From JAWLCA01 sp050485905 (lineage in GTDB: Bacteria; Pseudomonadota; Alphaproteobacteria; Rhodobacterales; Rhodobacteraceae), in contig JBJHCH010000106.1 in assembly GCA_050485905.1 (NCBI GenBank), positions 1-13,320 on the forward strand: a DNA stretch of 13,320 nt, read 5' to 3'. Numbering within the stretch: position 1 is the first letter of the stretch; every line of letters starts with the position of its first letter. Positions 1 to 6,111 of the stretch are shown in pieces. The position numbers were made by a program, and so were the translations under genes. Under the pieces are notes generated by a model, which was given only the letters and a program-made list of their open reading frames with translations, was not told the origin of the DNA and did not search any database.

Positions 1-494
1 ATGTTGCCGCCCGACAGACCGGCGATGAAGACCAGCGCAAAGGCCAAGATTGCCGCCATCTCGTAGGGGCCGAAGAGCAGCGCCACGCGGGCAAAGGGAA
101 TCGCCACGAATATCAGGATGATCGTGGCCAGGATGTCGCCCATCACCGAAGCGATCAGCCCCACCTGCAACGCCGTTCGTGGCTTGCCCGATTTTGCAAG
201 CGGATAACCATCAAGCGCGGTCGCGGCAGAGGATGCCTCGCCCGGCGCGTTGAGCAGGATGGCCGAGACCGCACTGCCTGCCGCAGTGCCTTTCGACAGT
301 CCGATCAGGAACGAGATCGCGATATAGGGCGACATGTAGAAGGTCATCGGAATGGCAATGGAGATGGCCACGGAACGCGACAGGCCGGGGATCACCCCCA
401 CGACGTAGCCCAGCAGCACCCCGCCCCCGATGCCAATGAATGAGGCGAGTGTAAGGGCCTCTCCGATCGCTGAGCCGACTGCCGAGAAATCCAT
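1..494 (-). CDS. tctA: Tripartite tricarboxylate transporter permease, TctA family (C-terminus beyond window)
   Basis: Large membrane subunit of a tripartite tricarboxylate transporter, the secondary uptake system for citrate-like and other organic acids in the inner membrane. About 164 N-terminal residues are visible (family length about 500), starting MDFSAVGSAIGEAL. Family hallmarks are clear: a glycine-rich first membrane segment ending in GVIPGLSRS, and the conserved stretch LLNAPGEASSAATALDGYPL followed by AKSGKPRTALQVG. Several hydrophobic segments follow. The ATG at 494-492 lies 2 bases after the tctB stop with a G-rich sequence ahead of it, so the two are translated together. The gene runs off the left edge of the window, so its completeness and any downstream partner cannot be judged. 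The family call is firm; the substrate is unknown. Confidence 0.93.
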   Translation of the reverse strand, partial: MDFSAVGSAIGEALTLASFIGIGGGVLLGYVVGVIPGLSRSVAISIAIPMTFYMSPYIAISFLIGLSKGTAAGSAVSAILLNAPGEASSAATALDGYPLAKSGKPRTALQVGLIASVMGDILATIILIFVAIPFARVALLFGPYEMAAILAFALVFIAGLSGGN

Positions 495-496
495 GC

Positions 497-949
497 TCAG
501 ACCACCCCGACACGCATCATGTATACTGAAAGGACGTAGAGCAGCACCGCCGGCACGACCGCGCAGCCCAGGATCAGATACCACCGCCTCTCGCCCAGCA
601 GGATCAGCATGCCCGCGATCAGGATCGGGCCGAACCACGTGATCTTTACGAAGGTCATGAACCAGATTGCGACGCCGACATAGAGGAACGGCCAAGCCGC
701 ATAGCCGATGCCGCCCCAATCTATCGCGGCCGAGACGGGGGAAAGACCGTCGCGCAGCATCCCGATCAGCCCGCCCACCGCGACCACTGCACCGCAAACG
801 ACCATGATCCAGGCGGCGATGCTGGGCACGAGGCCGGGAGGCATCTGCGCGAAAGGATTTGACCCGGCGTAGTTCGGGATCATCCAGATTAGGGCGAGAG
901 CGCCGAGACTCGCAACCACGAGTCCGGACCAGAAATCTGATCGCGGCAT
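497..949 (-). CDS. tctB: Tripartite tricarboxylate transporter small permease, TctB family
   Basis: A 150-residue integral membrane protein with four predicted hydrophobic helices (about residues 7-26, 41-65, 83-118 as a close pair, 122-146), the size and layout of the small TctB subunit that pairs with TctA. TctB is poorly conserved, so the call rests on topology, on the NPFAQMPPGLVPS loop after helix 1, and on the tctA gene starting 2 bases after its stop. ATG at 949-947 is preceded by an AGGGACA ribosome-binding site. A 6-bp inverted repeat lies 20-38 bases upstream of the start. In most systems a tctC periplasmic binding-protein gene precedes or follows tctBA; none lies upstream here. Confidence 0.85.
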   Translation of the reverse strand: MPRSDFWSGLVVASLGALALIWMIPNYAGSNPFAQMPPGLVPSIAAWIMVVCGAVVAVGGLIGMLRDGLSPVSAAIDWGGIGYAAWPFLYVGVAIWFMTFVKITWFGPILIAGMLILLGERRWYLILGCAVVPAVLLYVLSVYMMRVGVV

Positions 950-968
950 GACTTGTCCCTGTCAATTT

Positions 969-987
969 GCGACCTATTGCTGGTCGC
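969..987. repeat. Inverted repeat in the tctB leader
   Basis: GCGACC (969-974) and GGTCGC (982-987) form a 6-bp inverted repeat around a 7-base loop, 20-38 bases upstream of the tctB start. It could be an operator or a leader hairpin; the sequence does not decide between these. Confidence 0.35.
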
Positions 988-1160
988 TTTCTGATTGTTT
1001 CAATACTGCACAGGCGGCGGGGGGTGGCAACCCCTTTCCGGTTTGGGTGTTGCCAGGCTGGTCGCGCGGAGTGGCGGTGGCGTTGCGAGACGTGAGACTT
1101 GGCTTTTCACGGCTGCCTGCCAACGCTGACCAAACCCGTAGGGCCGCTCTTGCAAACGAG

Positions 1161-1172
1161 GGAGGATCCTCC
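1161..1172. repeat. 12-bp perfect palindrome GGAGGATCCTCC
   Basis: Perfect 12-bp palindrome in the racemase-tctB gap, about 210 bases upstream of tctB. No function can be assigned from sequence alone. Confidence 0.4.
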
Positions 1173-1200
1173 TCGTACCGGACATAACTGTAGCGCTCGC

Positions 1201-1230
1201 GCCGAAGCTTGGGCTACCCGCCGCTTCGGC
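1201..1230. repeat. 8-bp stem-loop downstream of the racemase-like gene
   Basis: GCCGAAGC (1201-1208) pairs with GCTTCGGC (1223-1230) across a 14-base loop, starting 77 bases beyond the racemase stop. It could be a 3'-end hairpin of the TRAP-racemase transcript, but no run of U follows on the minus strand, so it is not a typical intrinsic terminator. Confidence 0.4.
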
Positions 1231-1307
1231 TTCCGACTGTCGCGCCGGCAGATTGTCTCGGGGACACGGCGCAGCGATCGCTCAATCAGTTAGCACCGTC
1301 GTCTTGG

Positions 1308-2018
1308 TCAGGTAGATCCGCCCTGCACCTGTCGAGCCAGCGACATCGAAGCGGCTGTGACACGGAGCGCCGCTTCGATGCTATCAACGACGGGAACTTC
1401 GCGGCCCGCCGACAGCACCGGCGCGCGCCCGGCCAGAGCGCCGGAGCCGAGGATGATCGCCTGTGCGCCGTCGTCGCCGATGGCACGGTCGATGGTGTCG
1501 CCGAGCCGGGCCAGCGTGTCGGGCGACAGGTCCGCCGCCGCGGTGACGCCGACTCCGGCGGCGCGCACGGTGCAGATGTCATCGACCCCGTGGCGGGCGA
1601 CCAGCGCGCGGATCCGCGGCACCGCGGCGTCGAATGTGGTCACGATGGCGAAGCGATGCGCCAGGGTGCGGGCCAGCGACAGGCTGGCATCGACCGCATC
1701 GACGATGGGGTGGGGAATGCGGCCCCGGGCCGAGACCGCGATATCGTCGAAACAGGCCATGACGAAGCCCTGATAGCCCTGATGCAGCCCGGCCTCGATC
1801 CGCGCGATGGCCAGCGGTTCGGCCAGCGCGCGATCATCCGGCGACTGGATCGCCAGCGGCGCGCCGGGCAGGCCGACGGCATCGGCTGCCACCCCGCTGC
1901 CGGCCAGCACCCGGTCGGCCAGCGCGGCGACCTGCCGGGTGATGGCGGCGTTGCTGTTGGGGTTGATCACCAGCAGCCGCCGCGCACCACCCGCGCCGGG
2001 GATCTCGGCCTGCATCAT
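1308..2018 (-). CDS. Asp/Glu/hydantoin racemase family protein with Ser at the second catalytic Cys position
   Basis: A 236-residue cytoplasmic protein of the Asp/Glu/hydantoin racemase superfamily, which normally inverts a chiral carbon with two cysteines acting as acid and base. The N-terminal strand LLVINPNSNAAIT (about residues 15-27) is diagnostic. The first catalytic site is present as ACFDD (Cys89). The second, normally LGCaGM, reads LGSGALAG here, with Ser192 in place of Cys, so ordinary two-base racemisation may be lost. The start chosen is ATG at 2018, overlapping the dctM stop as ATGA, with GGAG nine bases upstream; a longer in-frame extension to 2237 would only read through dctM. 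The ATGA overlap implies translational coupling to the TRAP permease, suggesting the protein acts on the imported compound. Substrate unknown; related members include hydantoin and allantoin racemases and decarboxylase-like relatives. Confidence 0.88.
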   Translation of the reverse strand: MMQAEIPGAGGARRLLVINPNSNAAITRQVAALADRVLAGSGVAADAVGLPGAPLAIQSPDDRALAEPLAIARIEAGLHQGYQGFVMACFDDIAVSARGRIPHPIVDAVDASLSLARTLAHRFAIVTTFDAAVPRIRALVARHGVDDICTVRAAGVGVTAAADLSPDTLARLGDTIDRAIGDDGAQAIILGSGALAGRAPVLSAGREVPVVDSIEAALRVTAASMSLARQVQGGST

Positions 2019-3316
2019 CCGGCCATGCTCCGCGGCAGCCAGAGCGCGATGTCGGGCACCAGGATCAGCAGGATGGCGAAGGCGATCATGATCAGGACAA
2101 AGGGGAAGGTGCCCCAGATCACGTCGCTGAAACTGCCGCCGCCCTTTCGCACGCCCTGCACGACGAACAGGTTCATGCCCATCGGCGGGGTGATCAGCGC
2201 GATCTCGCACATCACGACCACGAAGATTCCGAACCACAGCGGATCGACGCCCAGCACGGCGACCATCGGCACCGCGATCGGCACGGTCAGCACCAGCATC
2301 GACATCGCGTCCATGAACATGCCGAGGATGACGTAGAAGACGATCAGCAGGAGCAGCAGCGTGAACTGGTCGAGGCCGAGCGAGGAGACCCAGCGCGTCA
2401 CCGCCTGGGTGCCGCCGGTCATCGACAGGGTGACGTTCAGCAGCAGGGCGCAGACCAGAACCAGGATCACCATGCCGGTGGTGCGCGCGGACTGGATGAA
2501 GCAGTTGGCCAGCATCTCTCCCTTCAGATGGCCGCCCTGCCAGACGAAATAGACCGCCGCCATCACGCCGAGTGCGGCGGATTCCGTGGGCGTGGCAAGG
2601 CCGCCATAGATCGACCCCATGACGATGCCGAAGATCACCAGGGGCGGGATCAGGTGCTTCAGAAGCCCCAGCTTCACGTTCATCGGGATGTCGGCGCCGG
2701 TGGTGCGGTCGCCGGTGCGCCCGTAGGCGATGAAGACATAAAGCGCGAAAAGGCCGGTGAGCGCCAGGCCGGGGATCAGCCCGGCGACGAACAGCTGGCC
2801 GACCGAGACATTGGCCAGCGAGCCATAGACCAGCAGGTTGACGCTGGGCGGGATCAGGATGCCCAGCGTGCCGCCGGCGGCGATGGTTCCCAGCGCGGGG
2901 CGGACCGGGTAGTTGCGTTCCTTCAGCGCCGGCAGGGCGATGGTGCCGACGGTGGCGGCAGTGGCGACCGAGGAGCCGGAGGTGGCCGAAAAGAGCGCGC
3001 AGGTGCCGATGTTGGTGTGCAGAAGTCCCCCCGGCAGCCGGCCCAGCCAGACCGCGAGGGCGTCGTACATCTTGTCCGCGACGCCGCCGCGCAGCAGCAG
3101 TTCGCCCAGCAGCATGAAGAGCGGGATCGCGGTCATGTAGGAGGTGTTCAGCGTACCCCAGACCACGCCGCCCATGGTTTCCACCAGCGGCATGCCATAG
3201 GCGAGGTAGCCGCCCACGCCGCCCACGGCCAGGATCGAGACCGCGACCGGCATGCTGAGGAACATCAGCCCCAGCATGATGGCAAAGCCCGTGGCGATTG
3301 TCGTTATGCTCATCAT
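2015..3316 (-). CDS. dctM: TRAP transporter large permease subunit, DctM family
   Basis: A 433-residue membrane protein, full length for the DctM family, which forms the sodium-coupled translocation channel of a TRAP transporter. It is hydrophobic throughout, consistent with about a dozen membrane segments. Family landmarks include SATSGSSVATAATVG (about residues 110-124) and GGTLGILIPPS (148-158), followed by a YG...VGQLFVAGLIPGL stretch. Translation starts at the first of two adjacent ATGs (3316-3314), with GGAGG seven bases upstream, inside the end of dctQ; the gap after the dctQ stop is 4 bases. The gene ends in a 4-base ATGA overlap with the racemase-family gene. The window therefore shows a complete three-gene TRAP set. 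Confidence 0.96.
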   Translation of the reverse strand: MMSITTIATGFAIMLGLMFLSMPVAVSILAVGGVGGYLAYGMPLVETMGGVVWGTLNTSYMTAIPLFMLLGELLLRGGVADKMYDALAVWLGRLPGGLLHTNIGTCALFSATSGSSVATAATVGTIALPALKERNYPVRPALGTIAAGGTLGILIPPSVNLLVYGSLANVSVGQLFVAGLIPGLALTGLFALYVFIAYGRTGDRTTGADIPMNVKLGLLKHLIPPLVIFGIVMGSIYGGLATPTESAALGVMAAVYFVWQGGHLKGEMLANCFIQSARTTGMVILVLVCALLLNVTLSMTGGTQAVTRWVSSLGLDQFTLLLLLIVFYVILGMFMDAMSMLVLTVPIAVPMVAVLGVDPLWFGIFVVVMCEIALITPPMGMNLFVVQGVRKGGGSFSDVIWGTFPFVLIMIAFAILLILVPDIALWLPRSMAG

Positions 3317-3320
3317 GGCC

Positions 3321-3875
3321 TTACCTCCGCGCCAGATCGTCGAGTTCGGCCTTCAGCTCATCCTCGACCGAATCCGGCCCGAAGGAGCGGTTGAGCCCGC
3401 GCCAGTCTCCGGTGACGCCGAGCCAGAGCGCACGAAAGCCCAGCCAGACCGAGGCGGCGGCAAAGACGGTCATCGCCACCAGCCAGACGGTCTGCGGCCA
3501 GATCAGCGGCGTGGCCCAGGGGGTCTGGGCGATGGAGCGGTAGAGCCGCGTCTCGCCCACGGTGCGGAAGGTGAAGACCAGCAGGAACACCGCCAGCGCC
3601 GCCAGCAGCAGCGCCGCGATCAGGTTCAGCGCCGCCTGCACCCGGGGCGGCATGTTCATGTGCAGAAGGTTGATGCGGATATGCGACTGTTCCACCAGCG
3701 CGACCGTGAAGGCCAAGGGCGCGCCGATGGCGATGGCATAGCCCGACAGTTCGTCCACACCGCCGAGCGAGATGGAGAACAGCTTTCGCACCACCGTCTC
3801 GACCGCGATCATCACCGAGAGCACCAGCATCATCGCACCAAAGGCGATGGCGCTGGCGCGCGAGAAGCGTTTCAT
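3321..3875 (-). CDS. dctQ: TRAP transporter small permease subunit, DctQ family
   Basis: A 184-residue protein with four hydrophobic segments (about 7-28, 45-64, 82-104, 128-152), the arrangement of the small DctQ subunit that partners DctM in the inner membrane. Motifs typical of the family are VDELSGYA (40-47) following segment 1, HIRINLL (65-71) and TPWATPLIWPQ before the last segment. A charged C-terminal tail of about 30 residues (EDELKAELDDLARR at the end) extends into the cytoplasm. The ATG at 3875-3873 is preceded by GGGGGAA. It lies 22 bases after dctP and 4 bases before dctM. Confidence 0.93.
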   Translation of the reverse strand: MKRFSRASAIAFGAMMLVLSVMIAVETVVRKLFSISLGGVDELSGYAIAIGAPLAFTVALVEQSHIRINLLHMNMPPRVQAALNLIAALLLAALAVFLLVFTFRTVGETRLYRSIAQTPWATPLIWPQTVWLVAMTVFAAASVWLGFRALWLGVTGDWRGLNRSFGPDSVEDELKAELDDLARR

Positions 3876-3897
3876 GGCTGTTCCCCCGTTTCGGCGA

Positions 3898-4929
3898 TCA
3901 GAGGCCGAGCTTCGTGCCGATGCTGGCGCGCCAGTCGGCCTCGCAGGTCGGGTTCACGGCGTTGCACTGTTCGGCCCAGACCGGCAGCGAGGTCTCGGTC
4001 AGTGCGTTGGTGACGAGGTCGAGGTCTGCATCGGTCACCGGCACCACGGTCAGGTTGTAGGAGGTGCCGCGCTCGCAGGGTTCCTGGCCGGTGTTGCAGC
4101 GCATCGCGTCGTCGTAGAGCTCCTCGGAGAAGTCCCAGATCGCATCGACATGGCCCTTGACCGCCGCTTCCAGCGTCTCCTGCTGCTCGGGCATCAGGGC
4201 GTTCCATTTCGCCAGGTTGATCGCATAGCCGTTGATCGCCAGTTGCAGCGCGATGGGCAGCACGGTGGTCGTGGCCTCGGGCCAGCCGCCGGAATTGGCC
4301 GAGGACGGCCCGGTGATGGCGCAATCGACCACGCCGCGGCTGAGCGCCGGCTGGGTCTCGCCAAACGGCATCGGCACGCCGGTGGCGCCGAGGCCCGCGA
4401 CGAAGTTCGCCGCCGACTGGTCGCCCACCCGTACCTTCAACCCGCGCAGGTCGGACAGGCCGCCGATCTCGGGCTTGCAGAAGATCACCTGCGGGCCGGC
4501 CGGCCACACGCCGATCAGCTTGGCGTTGAAGCGTTCCTGCATCCGGGCATCGACCGTGGCGAGGAAGGCGTCGGTATGTTCGCGCCCGGCGGCGAAAGAG
4601 GAGTTCAGGCCCACGAGATCGAGGCCAAGCACCGTGGGCTCGTCGCGGCTGACCTGCGGGCCGCGGATCGACACGATGTCAAAGAGGCCCGAGCGCAGCA
4701 CGCGCAGCCCGTCAGTATCGGGGATGCCGGCCACATCGACCGGCAGGTATTCCACAGTGACATCTAGGCCGGTGGCCTCGGCCAGCCCCTCAAAGAACGG
4801 CTGTTCCTTTTGCTGCTGGATCAGGCCAGAACCGACCGGCTGGCCGAGGACGCGGAGCGCGAAGGGATCGGCCTGGGCGGCGGTGGCGATGGTCAGGGCG
4901 GCGGCGGTGCAAAGGAGCGTGCGAAGCAT
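3898..4929 (-). CDS. dctP: TRAP transporter substrate-binding protein, DctP family
   Basis: A 343-residue periplasmic solute-binding protein of the TRAP system. Residues 1-20 form a signal peptide with an AQA cleavage site before Asp21. The family core is visible as LRGLKVRVGD (161-170), where Arg167 matches the arginine that clamps the carboxylate of most TRAP ligands, followed by the PMPFGETQPALSRGVVD segment (186-202). This predicts a carboxylate-bearing ligand. The mature protein carries six cysteines, including two C-x6-C pairs (278/285 and 322/329) near the C-terminus, which look like disulfides and are not typical of the family. ATG at 4929-4927 follows an AGGAAGGA site. It is the first gene of the dctPQM-racemase operon, 199 bases after the rpiR stop, with a candidate RpiR operator upstream. 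Confidence 0.92.
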   Translation of the reverse strand: MLRTLLCTAAALTIATAAQADPFALRVLGQPVGSGLIQQQKEQPFFEGLAEATGLDVTVEYLPVDVAGIPDTDGLRVLRSGLFDIVSIRGPQVSRDEPTVLGLDLVGLNSSFAAGREHTDAFLATVDARMQERFNAKLIGVWPAGPQVIFCKPEIGGLSDLRGLKVRVGDQSAANFVAGLGATGVPMPFGETQPALSRGVVDCAITGPSSANSGGWPEATTTVLPIALQLAINGYAINLAKWNALMPEQQETLEAAVKGHVDAIWDFSEELYDDAMRCNTGQEPCERGTSYNLTVVPVTDADLDLVTNALTETSLPVWAEQCNAVNPTCEADWRASIGTKLGL

Positions 4930-5012
4930 GGTCTGGTCCTTCCTGTGTCATTGAGTGGTTTGGCGGCGGTCTGTCGGGGTCCGATTCCACTTCTGCCGGC
5001 CCCGCTTCATAT

Positions 5013-5026
5013 GAAAATAGATTTTC
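5013..5026. promoter_or_regulatory. Candidate RpiR operator upstream of dctP
   Basis: The inverted repeat GAAAATAGATTTTC (GAAA-N6-TTTC, arms extending to 6 bp as GAAAAT/ATTTTC) is 84-97 bases upstream of the dctP start, in an AT-rich island within GC-rich DNA. The same GAAA-N6-TTTC core with identical spacing occurs directly upstream of rpiR at 5981-5994, which makes it a plausible binding site for the neighbouring regulator. Function is inferred, not shown. Confidence 0.5.
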
Positions 5027-5042
5027 CTTGACGCTACGTCTA

Positions 5043-5055
5043 CAAAAATTTTGTT
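5043..5055. repeat. AT-rich inverted repeat ACAAAAATTTTGT
   Basis: A 13-base interrupted palindrome (ACAAAA-A-TTTTGT) in the same AT-rich island, between the candidate operator and the 18-bp palindrome. It may mark the dctP promoter region or a second protein-binding site. Confidence 0.3.
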
Positions 5056-5073
5056 TCGTGACGGTGCAGCCCT

Positions 5074-5091
5074 CGTTTCGCGCGCGAAACG
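5074..5091. repeat. 18-bp perfect palindrome between rpiR and dctP
   Basis: CGTTTCGCGCGCGAAACG is a perfect 18-bp palindrome whose near end lies 37 bases beyond the rpiR stop. Its core TTTC-N6-GAAA has the half-sites of the candidate RpiR operator in reversed orientation. It could also fold as a hairpin ending the rpiR transcript, though no U-run follows on the minus strand. Confidence 0.45.
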
Positions 5092-5128
5092 CCCGGATTT
5101 CCGGCAGCTTGCGCGGGATTGCGGCGTG

Positions 5129-5968
5129 TCAGAGTTCGGAGAGAGCGTCGTTCAGCGTCTCGATCCGGCGCAGCCGGTCACGCCCGGCCGCATCTGCAAG
5201 CTCGATCACCCGGGTCGCGATGAGGTGGCAAAGCACCATCACGGCGGAATGGTTGAAGAGCGGCCCCGGCGCCGTGGTGTCGCAGCGGAAATGCCAGGTG
5301 GCGGTGGTGCGCAGGGGCAAGCCCTCGTCGGTGACGAACAGCACCGCCGCGCCGCGCCGTTCCGCGTCGGCCAGGATGTTGTCGGTCACCGCCACCCGGC
5401 GGCGCAGACCAAAGAAGATCACGCAATCCTCGGCCCGCACGTCCACCAGATGTTCGCCCAGCGTCTGGCCCGCGCCGGGAATGGCAATAATGCTTTCTGT
5501 TACTTGCGTAAGCTGCCAGTGTAGATAGCTGGCAAAGGGGTGGCTGGCGCGAAATCCGATCACCCAAACCTTGCGCGCAGCAAGGATCGCGCGCGCCACG
5601 GCATCGATTGTCGCTGCGTCGATCACGGCCATGGTCTGCTGGATATTGCGCAAGCATTGTTCGACCTGCATCGAGGCGGGGTCGGTGCTTTGGCCATCCG
5701 CTGCCGTCGAGAGGTAGAGCCGCGATCCGGTCTCGCTCTCCTCGCGCGCGTGGCGGCGCGCCTCTTCGTAGCTTTCGTAGCCCAACCGGCGGATGAAGCG
5801 CGTCACGGTTGCGTTCGACACACCCGCTAGCGCCGCCAGCTCGCGGGCCGAATAGCTGGCCAGTTCCCCTGGAAAGTCGCAGAGCAACTCACCCAGTTTG
5901 CGCTCTGCCGGATGCAAATCGTCGAGCTCTGCGCGCACCCGTGCCAGAATAGATTTCTGTCGTGCCAT
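5129..5968 (-). CDS. RpiR-family transcriptional regulator (HTH + SIS domains)
   Basis: A 279-residue DNA-binding regulator of the RpiR family. The N-terminal domain (about 1-80) holds the helix-turn-helix, with YSARELAALAGVS and TVTRFIRRLGY (39-64). The C-terminal SIS domain spans roughly 120-260. SIS domains usually bind phosphosugars through a Ser/Thr-rich loop (S-x-S-G-x-T type); here the equivalent loop reads FFGLRRRVAVT (185-195), so a different ligand is likely. ATG at 5968-5966 follows AGGA six bases upstream. A GTGAAA-N6-TTTCAC palindrome begins 10 bases ahead of the start, suggesting autoregulation, and a related site lies ahead of dctP. The gene precedes the TRAP operon in the same direction and is its likely local regulator. 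Alphaproteobacterial IolR also belongs to this family, so control of iolB is possible. Confidence 0.93.
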   Translation of the reverse strand: MARQKSILARVRAELDDLHPAERKLGELLCDFPGELASYSARELAALAGVSNATVTRFIRRLGYESYEEARRHAREESETGSRLYLSTAADGQSTDPASMQVEQCLRNIQQTMAVIDAATIDAVARAILAARKVWVIGFRASHPFASYLHWQLTQVTESIIAIPGAGQTLGEHLVDVRAEDCVIFFGLRRRVAVTDNILADAERRGAAVLFVTDEGLPLRTTATWHFRCDTTAPGPLFNHSAVMVLCHLIATRVIELADAAGRDRLRRIETLNDALSEL

Positions 5969-5978
5969 CAGAGATCCT

Positions 5979-5996
5979 GTGAAACGATGTTTTCAC
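5979..5996. promoter_or_regulatory. Candidate RpiR autoregulatory operator
   Basis: GTGAAA (5979-5984) and TTTCAC (5991-5996) form a 6-bp inverted repeat with a 6-base spacer, ending right beside the rpiR ribosome-binding site. It shares the GAAA-N6-TTTC core with the site upstream of dctP. A protein bound here would block transcription or translation start of rpiR. Confidence 0.5.
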
Positions 5997-6023
5997 GAAT
6001 GTCGCATGGAACGTGCCATTCGT

Positions 6024-6056
6024 CACCTGCAAACAGTCCGGTCCTCCGTGCAGGTG
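6024..6056. repeat. Stem-loop between iolB and rpiR
   Basis: CACCTGCA (6024-6031) and TGCAGGTG (6049-6056) pair over a 17-base loop in the 143-base gap between the iolB stop and the rpiR start. A second, tighter hairpin, GCTGCGG/CCGCAGC with a 2-base loop, sits at 6083-6098, closer to the iolB stop. Neither has a U-run on the minus strand, so iolB may be terminated by another mechanism or read through into rpiR. Confidence 0.35.
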
Positions 6057-6111
6057 TGCAGATTTTCTACGCAGGCTTCGTGGCTGCGGTGCCGCAGCTT
6101 ATGCCGGATGT

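Larger units (their letters stand above)
950..1307. other. Intergenic region, racemase-like gene to tctB; no convincing gene
   Basis: These 358 bases lie between the racemase-family stop and the tctB start. Open frames on either strand give low-complexity Pro/Arg-rich translations with no family I recognise. The stretch is unusually rich in inverted repeats: 969-987 (GCGACC/GGTCGC), 1025-1055 (TGGCAAC/GTTGCCA), 1161-1172 (GGAGGATCCTCC), 1201-1230 (GCCGAAGC/GCTTCGGC) and 1273-1282 (AGCGATCGCT). It presumably contains the promoter of tctBA on the minus strand, but I could not pick out a convincing -35/-10 pair. Confidence 0.6.

Noticed and set aside
1201..1230. Intrinsic terminator of the TRAP-racemase operon
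   Set aside because: The stem is good, but there is no U-run on the minus strand, so it was listed only as a stem-loop.
950..1307. Small genes in the racemase-tctB gap
   Set aside because: Frames of about 60-80 codons on both strands show no family resemblance, overlap each other, and are rich in Pro and Arg.
2019..2237. N-terminal extension of the racemase-like gene
   Set aside because: The extension is the out-of-frame reading of dctM, is Arg/Pro-rich, and the ATGA overlap at 2018 gives a normal-length family member.
1209..2336. 375-codon plus-strand open frame opposite the racemase-like gene and the end of dctM
   Set aside because: It is antisense to recognised genes with conserved motifs, and its translation is low-complexity with no ribosome-binding support.
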